Part shown: one piece after another, positions 26,569 to 34,663 of the stretch
Layout: each line of letters opens with the position of its first letter
Numbering within the stretch: position 1 is the first letter of the stretch
NCBI GenBank assembly: GCA_028712095.1
Contig: JAQTQU010000004.1
Span: 1-34,663, forward strand
Direction of reading: 5' to 3'
From: Candidatus Peribacteraceae bacterium
GTDB lineage: Bacteria; Patescibacteriota; Gracilibacteria; Peribacterales; Peribacteraceae
Length of the DNA: 34,663 nucleotides
Position numbers and translations under genes: made by a program
The notes under the pieces: generated by a model
Databases searched by the model: none
Seen by the model: only the letters and a program-made list of their open reading frames with translations
What the model was told of the DNA's origin: nothing

Positions 26569-26697
26569 AAGCACGGAACATCCAATACAAACATTATTCT
26601 GTCAATCCAATCTTTTGGCTTCCAGCCTGCACGGTGGCTTCGCAAAGCGCCGACTTTCTCTCTTCTGCCGGGAGCCGAAATCCGATAGAATAGGTTT

Positions 26698-26718
26698 GAG
26701 CTCATTGATGAGCTTTTT
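26698..26718 (+). terminator. Small hairpin with U-tract in the region upstream of rny
   Basis: AGCTCA-TTGA-TGAGCT followed by TTTTT, 160-180 nt upstream of the rny start codon. Confidence 0.4.
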
Positions 26719-26880
26719 CGTACCATTACACGCATCTTCCCCCTCTGCTCCCTTCCTTTCGAACTCATTCCTGTGACGCATTTCTCTTCATTCGCGGCAA
26801 CTCTCCTTCTTCTTGAGAGGAGAGGCAGGTAAGACGCTCAAGGCAGGAGCAGGGATTGTTTCCCTGTTCCCCATGATCCC

Positions 26881-28437
26881 ATGGCAAACACCATCGTATT
26901 CCTTGCCCTTCTCGGAGGGGCTGCCCTCGGCATACTCGCCGGCTGGTTCCTGTTCAACAAAGGCAAACACGTCAGTGCGTCACTGCAGGCGGACATCAAC
27001 AAGAAGGAGCAGGAAGTCGAACGGCTGAGCCTGCGTATCGCGCAGGCGCAGAGTCAGATCAAGACGGCCGAAGCCGAGGCGCGCGTCGCGGCGAAAGAAA
27101 TCCTCTCGGAAGCGAAAACGCAGGCCGCCGAAATGGAGGCGAGGCTGGAGAAGGAACAGGGGCGCATCGAGGAGAAGGAGAAATCTCTGGACGAAAAAGT
27201 GCGGGAGCTGGAACGCCAGCGCACGAACGTCGCAAAGCAGGAGCAGGAAGTTGCCGCCCTCAGGAACGAGCTGACCGCCGCCAGCGCCTCGCACCGCGAG
27301 GCGCTGGAGAAAGTGTCGAAGCTCACGCAGGTTGAGGCGAAGGAGCAGCTGAAGGAGGAGCTCGTGCACGAGTTCTCGTCCTTCTATGCGGGGCAGGCCA
27401 AGCTGGTCAAAGAGCAGTTCAAGGAAGAAGCGGAGGAAGAGGCCAAGAACCTGCTGGCCGAAGCCATGCAGCGGTACGCCTCCGAAGTCGCCACCGAATC
27501 CACGGCCACCGTGGTGCAGCTGCCCTCCGATGACGTGAAGGGCAAGATCATCGGCAAGGAGGGACGCAACATCACCGCCTTCGAGGCGGCGACCGGCGTC
27601 GACATCATCATCGACGACACGCCCGGCGCCATCGTCATCTCGGGCTACGATCTGGCACGGCGTTACGTGGCCAAGCTGGCCATGGAGAAGCTCATCAAGG
27701 ACGGACGCATCCAGCCCGCGCGCATCGAGGAGGTCGTGGCCAAGATGAAGGAGGAGGTCGGCAAGATGATGCTGGAATTCGGCAAGCGCGCCGCCGAGGA
27801 GCTGAACATCACCAACTATCCCCAGGACCTGCTCAAGATCATCGGGCGGCTCCGCTTCCGCACAAGCTACGGACAGAACGTGCTCAAGCACTCGCTCGAG
27901 ATGGCGAACATCGGCCGCATGCTGGCCGAAGAGATCGGCGCCGATGCCAAGGTGGTGACGGAGGGCTGCCTGCTCCACGACATCGGCAAGGCGCTCGATC
28001 ACGAGATCGCCGGAACGCACGTGGAAATCGGTATGGAGATCGCCCGCAAGTTCAAGGTCCGCCCCGAGGTGCTGCACTGCATTGCCTCCCACCACGGTGA
28101 TGTGCCGATCGAATCTCCCGAGGCCTTCATTGTGGCGGCGGCGGATGCCATCTCGGGCGCCCGCCCGGGCGCGCGGCGCGAATCGTTCGAGGCGTACGTG
28201 CGCCGCTTAAAAGAGCTGGAAGAAGTGGCCAAGGGATTCGAAGGCGTGAAGCGCGCATTCGCCATCTCGGCCGGACGCGAAGTGCGCGTGTACGTGGATA
28301 CGGAGAAAGTGGATGACCTCGGGCAGGCTCTGCTCGCCAAAGATATCGCACAGAAGATCGAACAGGATCTGACGTATCCGGGCGTCATCAAGGTCAACGT
28401 GATCCGGGAGCGGAGAGTGGAAGAAACGGCGAAGTGA
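26881..28437 (+). CDS. rny: Ribonuclease Y
   Basis: N-terminal TM anchor, long coiled coil, KH motif GKIIGKEGRNI, HD domain LLHDIGKALDHE, C-terminus VIRERRVEETAK. Confidence 0.97.
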   Translation: MANTIVFLALLGGAALGILAGWFLFNKGKHVSASLQADINKKEQEVERLSLRIAQAQSQIKTAEAEARVAAKEILSEAKTQAAEMEARLEKEQGRIEEKEKSLDEKVRELERQRTNVAKQEQEVAALRNELTAASASHREALEKVSKLTQVEAKEQLKEELVHEFSSFYAGQAKLVKEQFKEEAEEEAKNLLAEAMQRYASEVATESTATVVQLPSDDVKGKIIGKEGRNITAFEAATGVDIIIDDTPGAIVISGYDLARRYVAKLAMEKLIKDGRIQPARIEEVVAKMKEEVGKMMLEFGKRAAEELNITNYPQDLLKIIGRLRFRTSYGQNVLKHSLEMANIGRMLAEEIGADAKVVTEGCLLHDIGKALDHEIAGTHVEIGMEIARKFKVRPEVLHCIASHHGDVPIESPEAFIVAAADAISGARPGARRESFEAYVRRLKELEEVAKGFEGVKRAFAISAGREVRVYVDTEKVDDLGQALLAKDIAQKIEQDLTYPGVIKVNVIRERRVEETAK

Positions 28438-28662
28438 AGCTAAAAAGGAGGCAAAAGATGCCGAAAAAACCGAGGATACCGGGGAGAACATTCTCTCGTC
28501 GGCTTCTTCGGTCTCCCCGGATTCATCGGCCTCCTCCCTCCGATTCGCCCTCACATCCACAAACATCAATACCAAAAATAACCACCTTCCCGTCAAGCCA
28601 TCACGGATGCGCCGGAATCCATCAATGGTACGCTTTGCTAAATACTTTTCCCGCTCTCCGCC

Positions 28663-31600
28663 ATGGTTTCAAAGCGCTTCGTTCTCCTTGGAATTTTTGC
28701 TCTCAGTGTCGGTGCCGCTTTCGTCGGAACGCTCTGGAATCTGCAGGGAGAAACCCTGCAGGGGCAACTCGCCCCGGGAATGTCGCAGGTGATCGATGAC
28801 GGCGATGCCGGATTTAAGACGAATGGCAAGGGATGGCAGAGCTTTCAACATGCCTTGGGATATGGAGGGGACATTGCATCTCCATCCTCTGCCAGTGATG
28901 CCACACTCGCCGCCACGTGGACGTTTTCGAATGTCACGGCCGGTCAGTATAAATTTTTCGTGACATTCAAAGCCTACAGCCTGCTCACGAACCAGGCGCC
29001 CTACATCATCAGGGACGGGGCCTCCATCCTCAGCAAGCGGACGGTGAATCAGAAGGCCGATCCCACGGGTAACACCTATGACGGCAAGGCATGGCTGCTG
29101 CTCGGAACGTACACGGTGAAAGGCCCCACGGTCTCGATCACCCTCTCCCGCCCGACCTCGCTGACGGCCAACGGGATGATCGCGGACGCCGCGCGCATCG
29201 AGCGGGTAAGCGCGGGGGCAACTGCGGGAACGTCGTCTTTCTCCTCATACAGCTCCAGCAAACCTTCGAACCTTTCCTCGTCATCGTCGTCCGTCGCCTG
29301 CATCGCAGAGGGGCAGATCGGCGCGTTCAATGACCAGTGCTGCACAGGGTTGCAGACAATGCCGACCACCATCCTCGGCTCAGGCGACCTGTGCGTGGCG
29401 AACAACAACGGTTCGTTCTACTGCACCGCTCTCTGCGGCAACGGTCAGTGCTCTGTCATCGAGAACAAATGCAACTGTCCGGCGGATTGTCCGCTGCTTG
29501 CCTCCCGCTCTTCGTCCAGCGTTGCCTCATCGGCCTCCCCCGCCGCAGCCAGAACACCCAACAACGTCTATTCGCTGTTCGGGCAGAGCAGCAGCGCGTT
29601 TCTCACCTGTCCGGCCGCCGGCTGTAACGAAGGCTCCTTCTGTACTTGCGATGACGCAAGACGCAATTGCAGCTGCTGCAGGCTGGGCACGACGCTGCAG
29701 TGCGATGAGAACCGCACAAACTGCGCTTGCCGGTATATCGAGTGCCTCCCAGGATATCATGTGGGCCCGAACAACTCCTGCATTGCCGATGCGGTCTGCG
29801 GCGACGGCTACATCGACCTGAGCGTGGAACCGCGGGAGTTCTGTGAGACGCAGCCGCAACAGAGCTGTCCGCCGGACCGGTCCTGTATCGGCTGCACGCG
29901 GTGCTCCGTGTGCGGAGACGGGGTCGTCGAAGGAAGCGAGCAGTGCGAGGCGGACTTCACCTGCGGAAACGGACGGGCATGCGATGCCTGCGCCTGCGTT
30001 TCTTCTGATACCCGACTCACGGCGAACACGACCATCAGCCTTGATAGCACGAAGGCGACAGTCACGACCCCCGCCAATATCACGCAGACCAGCTGGCCCG
30101 TGACCGTCACCGCCGGCGAGAGCTACGACGTTTACGTCTGGACGGAAAATTGCCCGACGAGTTACTGGCGCGTCTACGACGGTTCCCGGAATGTCCGCCC
30201 CCTCCTCGTTGAATACGGCTCCGTCCTCTGCAGGAATACTACCGGTTGGATCCGCCTCGTCCGGGTCCAGCCGACCGGTTCTTCCCTCACGATCCAACAC
30301 GAACTCCCGTCCACTGCCGCAGGGGAAGGCGCGGAGGCCACATCCATCCGCATCATCCAGGTTTTCGATGACGAAGGGACCGCTCCGCTCGGCATTACGC
30401 TCATCGACGACGGAGACGAGGGTTTCTCCTTGAGCGGCGGCAAGGATTACGCTTCGGTAGACGCCGACGACTATTCCCTCCCCTGGGTTTCGGCCGACTA
30501 TGGACTCCTGCCGCTCTACGGGGATGACTTCGTGACCCCCGCGTACCGCACCTACTGGAGATTCACGGTCACTCCGGGTTCCTCGTACCAGATCTTCGCT
30601 TCTTACCGGCCCTACATCAGCTCCGGGTACAACAGAACGTACTCCATCACGGCCGGCCAGAGCACAAATCTGGGTTCCGTAACCGTCGACGGAAGCAGCA
30701 TCCCCGACGGCGCGTGGTTCCGCGGCGCGAAATGGCAAAGCCTGGGAACGTTCTCGGTGCTCTCTGACCGGCTCACCGTCGCCCTCACGCAAGGATTCTA
30801 CGACACCGACGCCGTGCGCATCGTCCGCGTCGGGAACGCAAGTTCTTCATCTTCTTCCTCCAGTTCTGCTCCGCACAGCTCCAGCAAGTCTTCGAGCAGT
30901 CAATCCTCGCCCTCCTGCATCCCCGAAGGAGGCATCATCTCCGAAACGAACATGCGACCCTGCTGCGTCGGCCTCCAGTCGCGCGCCAATATCGTCCCGA
31001 ATCCGCAAACCGGACAGTGCCCGAGTGCCTCACTCACGAGCATTTGCACCTACTGCGGGGACGGACGGTGCGGCATCGGGGAGAACGAGTGCAATTGCAC
31101 TTCGGATTGTCCGCGTTCGAGTTCCTCTGCCTCATCCGTACCCTCGTCGACTGCATCGAACTCCAGCGCGTCCGCAAGCTCCTCCGGCGGAGTCTGCACG
31201 ACGTCCTCCTGGCAAACCTGTGCGGCCGACTACTTCTGTCTCACCTCCTGTCTGGACGGCCAATGCCAGACCGGCAACCACCTCGACTGCCCGACGGGAA
31301 TGACTGCCGTGTACGTGGGCGGCTGCGGGAACCAGACCTGCTACGGCCCGTGCGCGCGCTGCGTGCCCGCATCCTCATCCAGCTCCTCTGCCGCCGCCTG
31401 CATCGCGGAAAGCCAGATGGGCTTCTCGACCAGGGGGCATTCCTGCTGCGCGGGCCTCCGCTCCATCCCCACCTTTACGGTGCCGGAGGACGGCTCGTGC
31501 ATACCAAAAACCGACGGCTCCTTCTATTGCACGGCGTTCTGCGGCAACGGGCAGTGCGCGGGAATAGAGGATGTGTGCAACTGCCCCGCGGACTGCGCCA

Positions 31601-33804
31601 CCTCTTGCGGCAATAACCGGCCCGACGCAAACGAGCAATGCGACGGTGCCGCGTCCGCCTGTGCCGACGGACAGATCTGCTCGGCCGACTGCCAATGTAT
31701 TGCGGAACCTCCGGCATCCATCCAATGGCAGTCCGTTGGTGATTCATACCTGTTGAGCACCCTGTCCGACTACGCCCTCTTCAGCACCGACACCTCCCTG
31801 TACCTCGTAGGCGGAACGGGGTTCTGGGGCCCCACCGCGGACGTGCGGCGCTCCGCCGACGGATTGATCTGGTCCAGCATCTCCTCTCTCCCGTCCCCCC
31901 TCTCCAACGCCGCCCCCCTGCAGTCGAACGAGATCGCCATGCTCCTGGGAGGCCTGACGGATGACGACAGCGTGGTGAGCTGGACTTTCGCGACTTCCGC
32001 GCTGGATTCCACCGATTTCCGTTCCAACAGCGATTACACCCTCCCCGCCCCCCGCTACGACGGCGCGGTCCTGCGCGTGGGGAGCGTCACCTACTTCCTC
32101 GGCGGCTCCTACACCACTTCGTCGCTCGGCGGCTCGCTCCTGGGCTCGCTTCTGGGAGCCCTGCTCGGCAAGTCTTCCACCCCCCACGCCTCCAGGGCAA
32201 TCTACGTGTACAGCGGATCGAACTGGAGCCAGCTTGATACGGAGCTTCCTTTCGACGTCACGAAGAATGACGCCTTCACCATCGGCGGCAAGCTCTTCAT
32301 CCTCGATGCTTCCAGCCCCCGCAAGGTATACATGTCGGCGAACGGAGCTTCCTGGTCCCAGGTTGCCACTCTGCCATCCGCCTCCGCCGGCTCCTCGTTC
32401 CTCCGCCCCGTCCTGCACGACGGCGCCATCTGGCTCCTCGGAAAATCCGGCGCCTTCGCGGGCTCCGCGGCGATGACCACGGACGGACAGCAATGGTTCA
32501 CGGTCTCCGGCGCTTTCCCCTCCGATCTCGACAACTTCACGCCGGAGAATGCCGTTTCTTTTCAAGGAGAACTCTGGGTGCCGGGCACCGTGGACGGCGC
32601 CTACGCCGGAAGCCGCAACGGCAAGGTGCTTAAAACGGGTACAGCCGGCGCCTGCGTTTCTTCGCCCTGGACCACGTGCCCCTCCGGATTCTCCTGCCTC
32701 GCAGCCTGTCCCGACGGAACCTGCCTGCTCCCCGATGACGTCGAATGCGCCTCGGGTACGACGCCGCAGTACTCCGACGACACGTGCGGCAACGACACCT
32801 GCTCCGGGCGGTGCGTCCGGTGCGTGAGCGGTTCGTCTTCGTCTTCGTCTTCTTCCTCTTCTTCCTCCTCTTCAAGTTCCTCTTCTTCCTCGCCTCAATC
32901 ATGCGGTAACGGAATCCTGGAGGAAAACGAGGAATGCGATGACGACAACAATATCGGCAACGACAGCTGTGACAGTAATTGCAGGATCACCTTTGTCTCC
33001 CCTGCTCTTTCCATCTCCGAACGGTACATGGGTGTCGGGGCCATCTCTGTCACTCCCGGTCAGTCCGACGTTCCGTTGCTCCGTTTCACCGCGACCGCAA
33101 AGCAGGAATCACGCTTCCGCTGGCTCTCCCTTCAGTCAACCACGGGTTTGCTCCCGCTCTCTGACGCATCACTGTGGATGGATACAAACAGCGACGGCAT
33201 CGCGGACCGGGAAGTAGCTGGCACTTTCCATCCTGACCAATTGCGGCCCTCCGGTTACATCTCTCTTGAGAACGACGATACGTATAATCTCCCCGAAAAC
33301 ACGACAGTCACTTACGAAGTCCGTGGCGATATCGATCCATCCGTCCATCCATCCGCCCATGGCTTCTTCAACATCCGCATCCAGAATGACGGGTCTGACC
33401 TGCTTCCTATCCACGTCATCTGGAAGCACCCTGTGAGCGGTTCATACTACCCCCTCCTCGGCGGAGTGAGCTTCGACGGTGGAACGTGCATCAAGGTCCC
33501 ACCCAATGACCCGAATACCAGCCCCCCCTACTACAGGAATTGCGATATCACCGTGGCCACTTACTCGTCACCGACTTGGGTTATTTCCTCCGCCTCTTCT
33601 TCCTCTTCAAGTTCCGCCTGCCCCGACCCCACCCCGCCCTCCTGCACGAATGGCGTGCTCGTTCCGCAGCTGGGCCCCGATGCGAACGGCTGCGCACTGG
33701 CCCCGGTCTGCTGCGAGGGGGCCCGGAATTCCGCCGCCCGGTGCTCGCTGGATCTGCTATGCGCCAACAGAACCTGCCTCATCTCTTCGTGCACCTGTCA
33801 GTAA
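28663..33804 (+). CDS. Giant secreted Cys-rich multidomain surface protein (1713 aa) with poly-Ser linkers
   Basis: Signal-like MVSKRFVLLGIFALSVGAAFVGTLW; two golvesin/CBM-like IDDGD(A/E)GF domains; three copies of a about 65-aa Cys-rich module; Myxococcus-type Cys-rich repeats (CGNGILEENEECDDDNN); Kelch-like propeller region. Confidence 0.92.
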   Translation: MVSKRFVLLGIFALSVGAAFVGTLWNLQGETLQGQLAPGMSQVIDDGDAGFKTNGKGWQSFQHALGYGGDIASPSSASDATLAATWTFSNVTAGQYKFFVTFKAYSLLTNQAPYIIRDGASILSKRTVNQKADPTGNTYDGKAWLLLGTYTVKGPTVSITLSRPTSLTANGMIADAARIERVSAGATAGTSSFSSYSSSKPSNLSSSSSSVACIAEGQIGAFNDQCCTGLQTMPTTILGSGDLCVANNNGSFYCTALCGNGQCSVIENKCNCPADCPLLASRSSSSVASSASPAAARTPNNVYSLFGQSSSAFLTCPAAGCNEGSFCTCDDARRNCSCCRLGTTLQCDENRTNCACRYIECLPGYHVGPNNSCIADAVCGDGYIDLSVEPREFCETQPQQSCPPDRSCIGCTRCSVCGDGVVEGSEQCEADFTCGNGRACDACACVSSDTRLTANTTISLDSTKATVTTPANITQTSWPVTVTAGESYDVYVWTENCPTSYWRVYDGSRNVRPLLVEYGSVLCRNTTGWIRLVRVQPTGSSLTIQHELPSTAAGEGAEATSIRIIQVFDDEGTAPLGITLIDDGDEGFSLSGGKDYASVDADDYSLPWVSADYGLLPLYGDDFVTPAYRTYWRFTVTPGSSYQIFASYRPYISSGYNRTYSITAGQSTNLGSVTVDGSSIPDGAWFRGAKWQSLGTFSVLSDRLTVALTQGFYDTDAVRIVRVGNASSSSSSSSSAPHSSSKSSSSQSSPSCIPEGGIISETNMRPCCVGLQSRANIVPNPQTGQCPSASLTSICTYCGDGRCGIGENECNCTSDCPRSSSSASSVPSSTASNSSASASSSGGVCTTSSWQTCAADYFCLTSCLDGQCQTGNHLDCPTGMTAVYVGGCGNQTCYGPCARCVPASSSSSSAAACIAESQMGFSTRGHSCCAGLRSIPTFTVPEDGSCIPKTDGSFYCTAFCGNGQCAGIEDVCNCPADCATSCGNNRPDANEQCDGAASACADGQICSADCQCIAEPPASIQWQSVGDSYLLSTLSDYALFSTDTSLYLVGGTGFWGPTADVRRSADGLIWSSISSLPSPLSNAAPLQSNEIAMLLGGLTDDDSVVSWTFATSALDSTDFRSNSDYTLPAPRYDGAVLRVGSVTYFLGGSYTTSSLGGSLLGSLLGALLGKSSTPHASRAIYVYSGSNWSQLDTELPFDVTKNDAFTIGGKLFILDASSPRKVYMSANGASWSQVATLPSASAGSSFLRPVLHDGAIWLLGKSGAFAGSAAMTTDGQQWFTVSGAFPSDLDNFTPENAVSFQGELWVPGTVDGAYAGSRNGKVLKTGTAGACVSSPWTTCPSGFSCLAACPDGTCLLPDDVECASGTTPQYSDDTCGNDTCSGRCVRCVSGSSSSSSSSSSSSSSSSSSSSPQSCGNGILEENEECDDDNNIGNDSCDSNCRITFVSPALSISERYMGVGAISVTPGQSDVPLLRFTATAKQESRFRWLSLQSTTGLLPLSDASLWMDTNSDGIADREVAGTFHPDQLRPSGYISLENDDTYNLPENTTVTYEVRGDIDPSVHPSAHGFFNIRIQNDGSDLLPIHVIWKHPVSGSYYPLLGGVSFDGGTCIKVPPNDPNTSPPYYRNCDITVATYSSPTWVISSASSSSSSSACPDPTPPSCTNGVLVPQLGPDANGCALAPVCCEGARNSAARCSLDLLCANRTCLISSCTCQ
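32830..32895 (+). repeat. Coding poly-Ser microsatellite (TCN)n
   Basis: GGTTCGTCTTCGTCTTCGTCTTCTTCCTCTTCTTCC... encodes an uninterrupted run of over 20 Ser. Confidence 0.9.
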
Positions 33805-33828
33805 TTCCTCTTTCCTTTTGTCTTTCTG

Positions 33829-34663
33829 ATGTTCTCTCTCCGCTTGCACTGGCCTGCTCTGCTCCTTCCCATCGGCCTCTTTGCGCTCCTGGCGGGCGTG
33901 ATCGTTTCTCTCCGCCCCTCGCCCCTCTTCCAACGCGCCCAGGTCACTGCGAAGCCACAGGTGGATTTAAGTATTACGCTGCCGACCCCCGTCATGCACT
34001 CCACGTACAGTTCGTATGTGGTTTTACGGCCAACGGTAACCAATAACGGCCCGGATGCGGAGTGCCTCGCGTTCGTCGAAACAGAGACACTGGATCCGAG
34101 CACGCGGTTCATTCCCTCACTCTCCAGCGATCACTGCTTCGGGCCGGAGACAGGCAACGACCGTAACTACGTTCGCTGCAACCTGGGCACGCTCGCCAAG
34201 GATGCGACCGGTTCGGCAACCATCGTCCTTCAACCTGGTTCTCTGCCCCTGAAATCGAAAACCGGTCAGGATTTAGCCGTTCTCGCCAAGATCTATTCGT
34301 ACTACAACGGCGGTACACTGATTTCCTGTGCCGATCCCAATCAGACGAACAACTCCGCATACATCGGGTGCGGCAACGGCCGCGTGGAGAGTGGCGAAGC
34401 GTGTGACGACGGAAACTGGAAAGGACAGAACCAATATGGATATGAAGGAGACGGATGCAGCGGAACCTGTACGGTGGACGATGGCTGGTCCTGCTCCGGT
34501 TCGCCCTCCGTCTGCACTGTGGCAATCATCACGACCAGTTCCTCCACGGAGACCGTCCCGCAGGAAGTCGCGGCCGCCATCGGAACGACAGTGGAATTTA
34601 CGGGAAAAGTGCGGGGACCCACGGTGGCGGATTACACCTTCCAATGGCAATGGGATGCAACAC
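33829..34663 (+). CDS. Secreted protein with DUF11/CARDB-like domain and Myxococcus-type Cys-rich repeat (partial, runs off right edge)
   Basis: MFSLRLHWPALLLPIGLFALLAGVIVSL signal/anchor; PTVTNNGPDAECLAFVETETL; CGNGRVESGEACDDGNWKGQNQYGYEGDGCSGTCTVDDGWSC. Starts 24 nt after the 1713-aa gene; absent from the ORF list because it is open at the edge. Confidence 0.85.
   Translation, partial: MFSLRLHWPALLLPIGLFALLAGVIVSLRPSPLFQRAQVTAKPQVDLSITLPTPVMHSTYSSYVVLRPTVTNNGPDAECLAFVETETLDPSTRFIPSLSSDHCFGPETGNDRNYVRCNLGTLAKDATGSATIVLQPGSLPLKSKTGQDLAVLAKIYSYYNGGTLISCADPNQTNNSAYIGCGNGRVESGEACDDGNWKGQNQYGYEGDGCSGTCTVDDGWSCSGSPSVCTVAIITTSSSTETVPQEVAAAIGTTVEFTGKVRGPTVADYTFQWQWDAT

Noticed and set aside
26980-28095. 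371-aa minus-strand ORF
   Set aside because: Shadow of rny (clear RNase Y).
11990-28440. TGA recoding as glycine (Gracilibacteria/SR1 code)
   Set aside because: TGA terminates the CofE-like gene, the 412-aa gene, the LTD gene and rny at family-appropriate positions, so the standard code fits.
29527-30792. 421-aa minus-strand ORF
   Set aside because: Shadow of the Cys-rich surface protein, whose repeats and signal peptide are on the plus strand.

Overview
This is a protein-coding bacterial window. Standard genetic code fits: TGA ends rny, the CofE-like gene and the 412-aa gene. Gene style (Ser-rich linkers, Cys-rich surface proteins, many orphan coiled-coil proteins) suggests Patescibacteria/CPR, possibly Peribacteria/Peregrinibacteria-like; this is inference. 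Recognisable genes: rpoC (partial, minus), two RelE-type toxin-antitoxin modules, a CofE-like ligase, an FNR-type oxidoreductase, purN, a four-helix-bundle (S23/IVP-like) gene, carA, rny, a lamin-tail-domain (LTD) surface protein, and two Cys-rich surface proteins, the last running off the right edge. The less-described content is: (i) a duplicated two-gene cassette of small plus large coiled-coil proteins (3709-9407); (ii) a promoter-equipped operon encoding a 1.77k-aa orphan protein and a 310-aa hydrophobic partner, next to a divergent 104-aa / 412-aa Tat-like gene pair (15276-23266); (iii) two families of intergenic inverted repeats, one with a four-helix-bundle gene in its loop; (iv) several promoters so close to start codons that leaderless mRNAs are predicted. 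Everything was read by eye; no database search was run.
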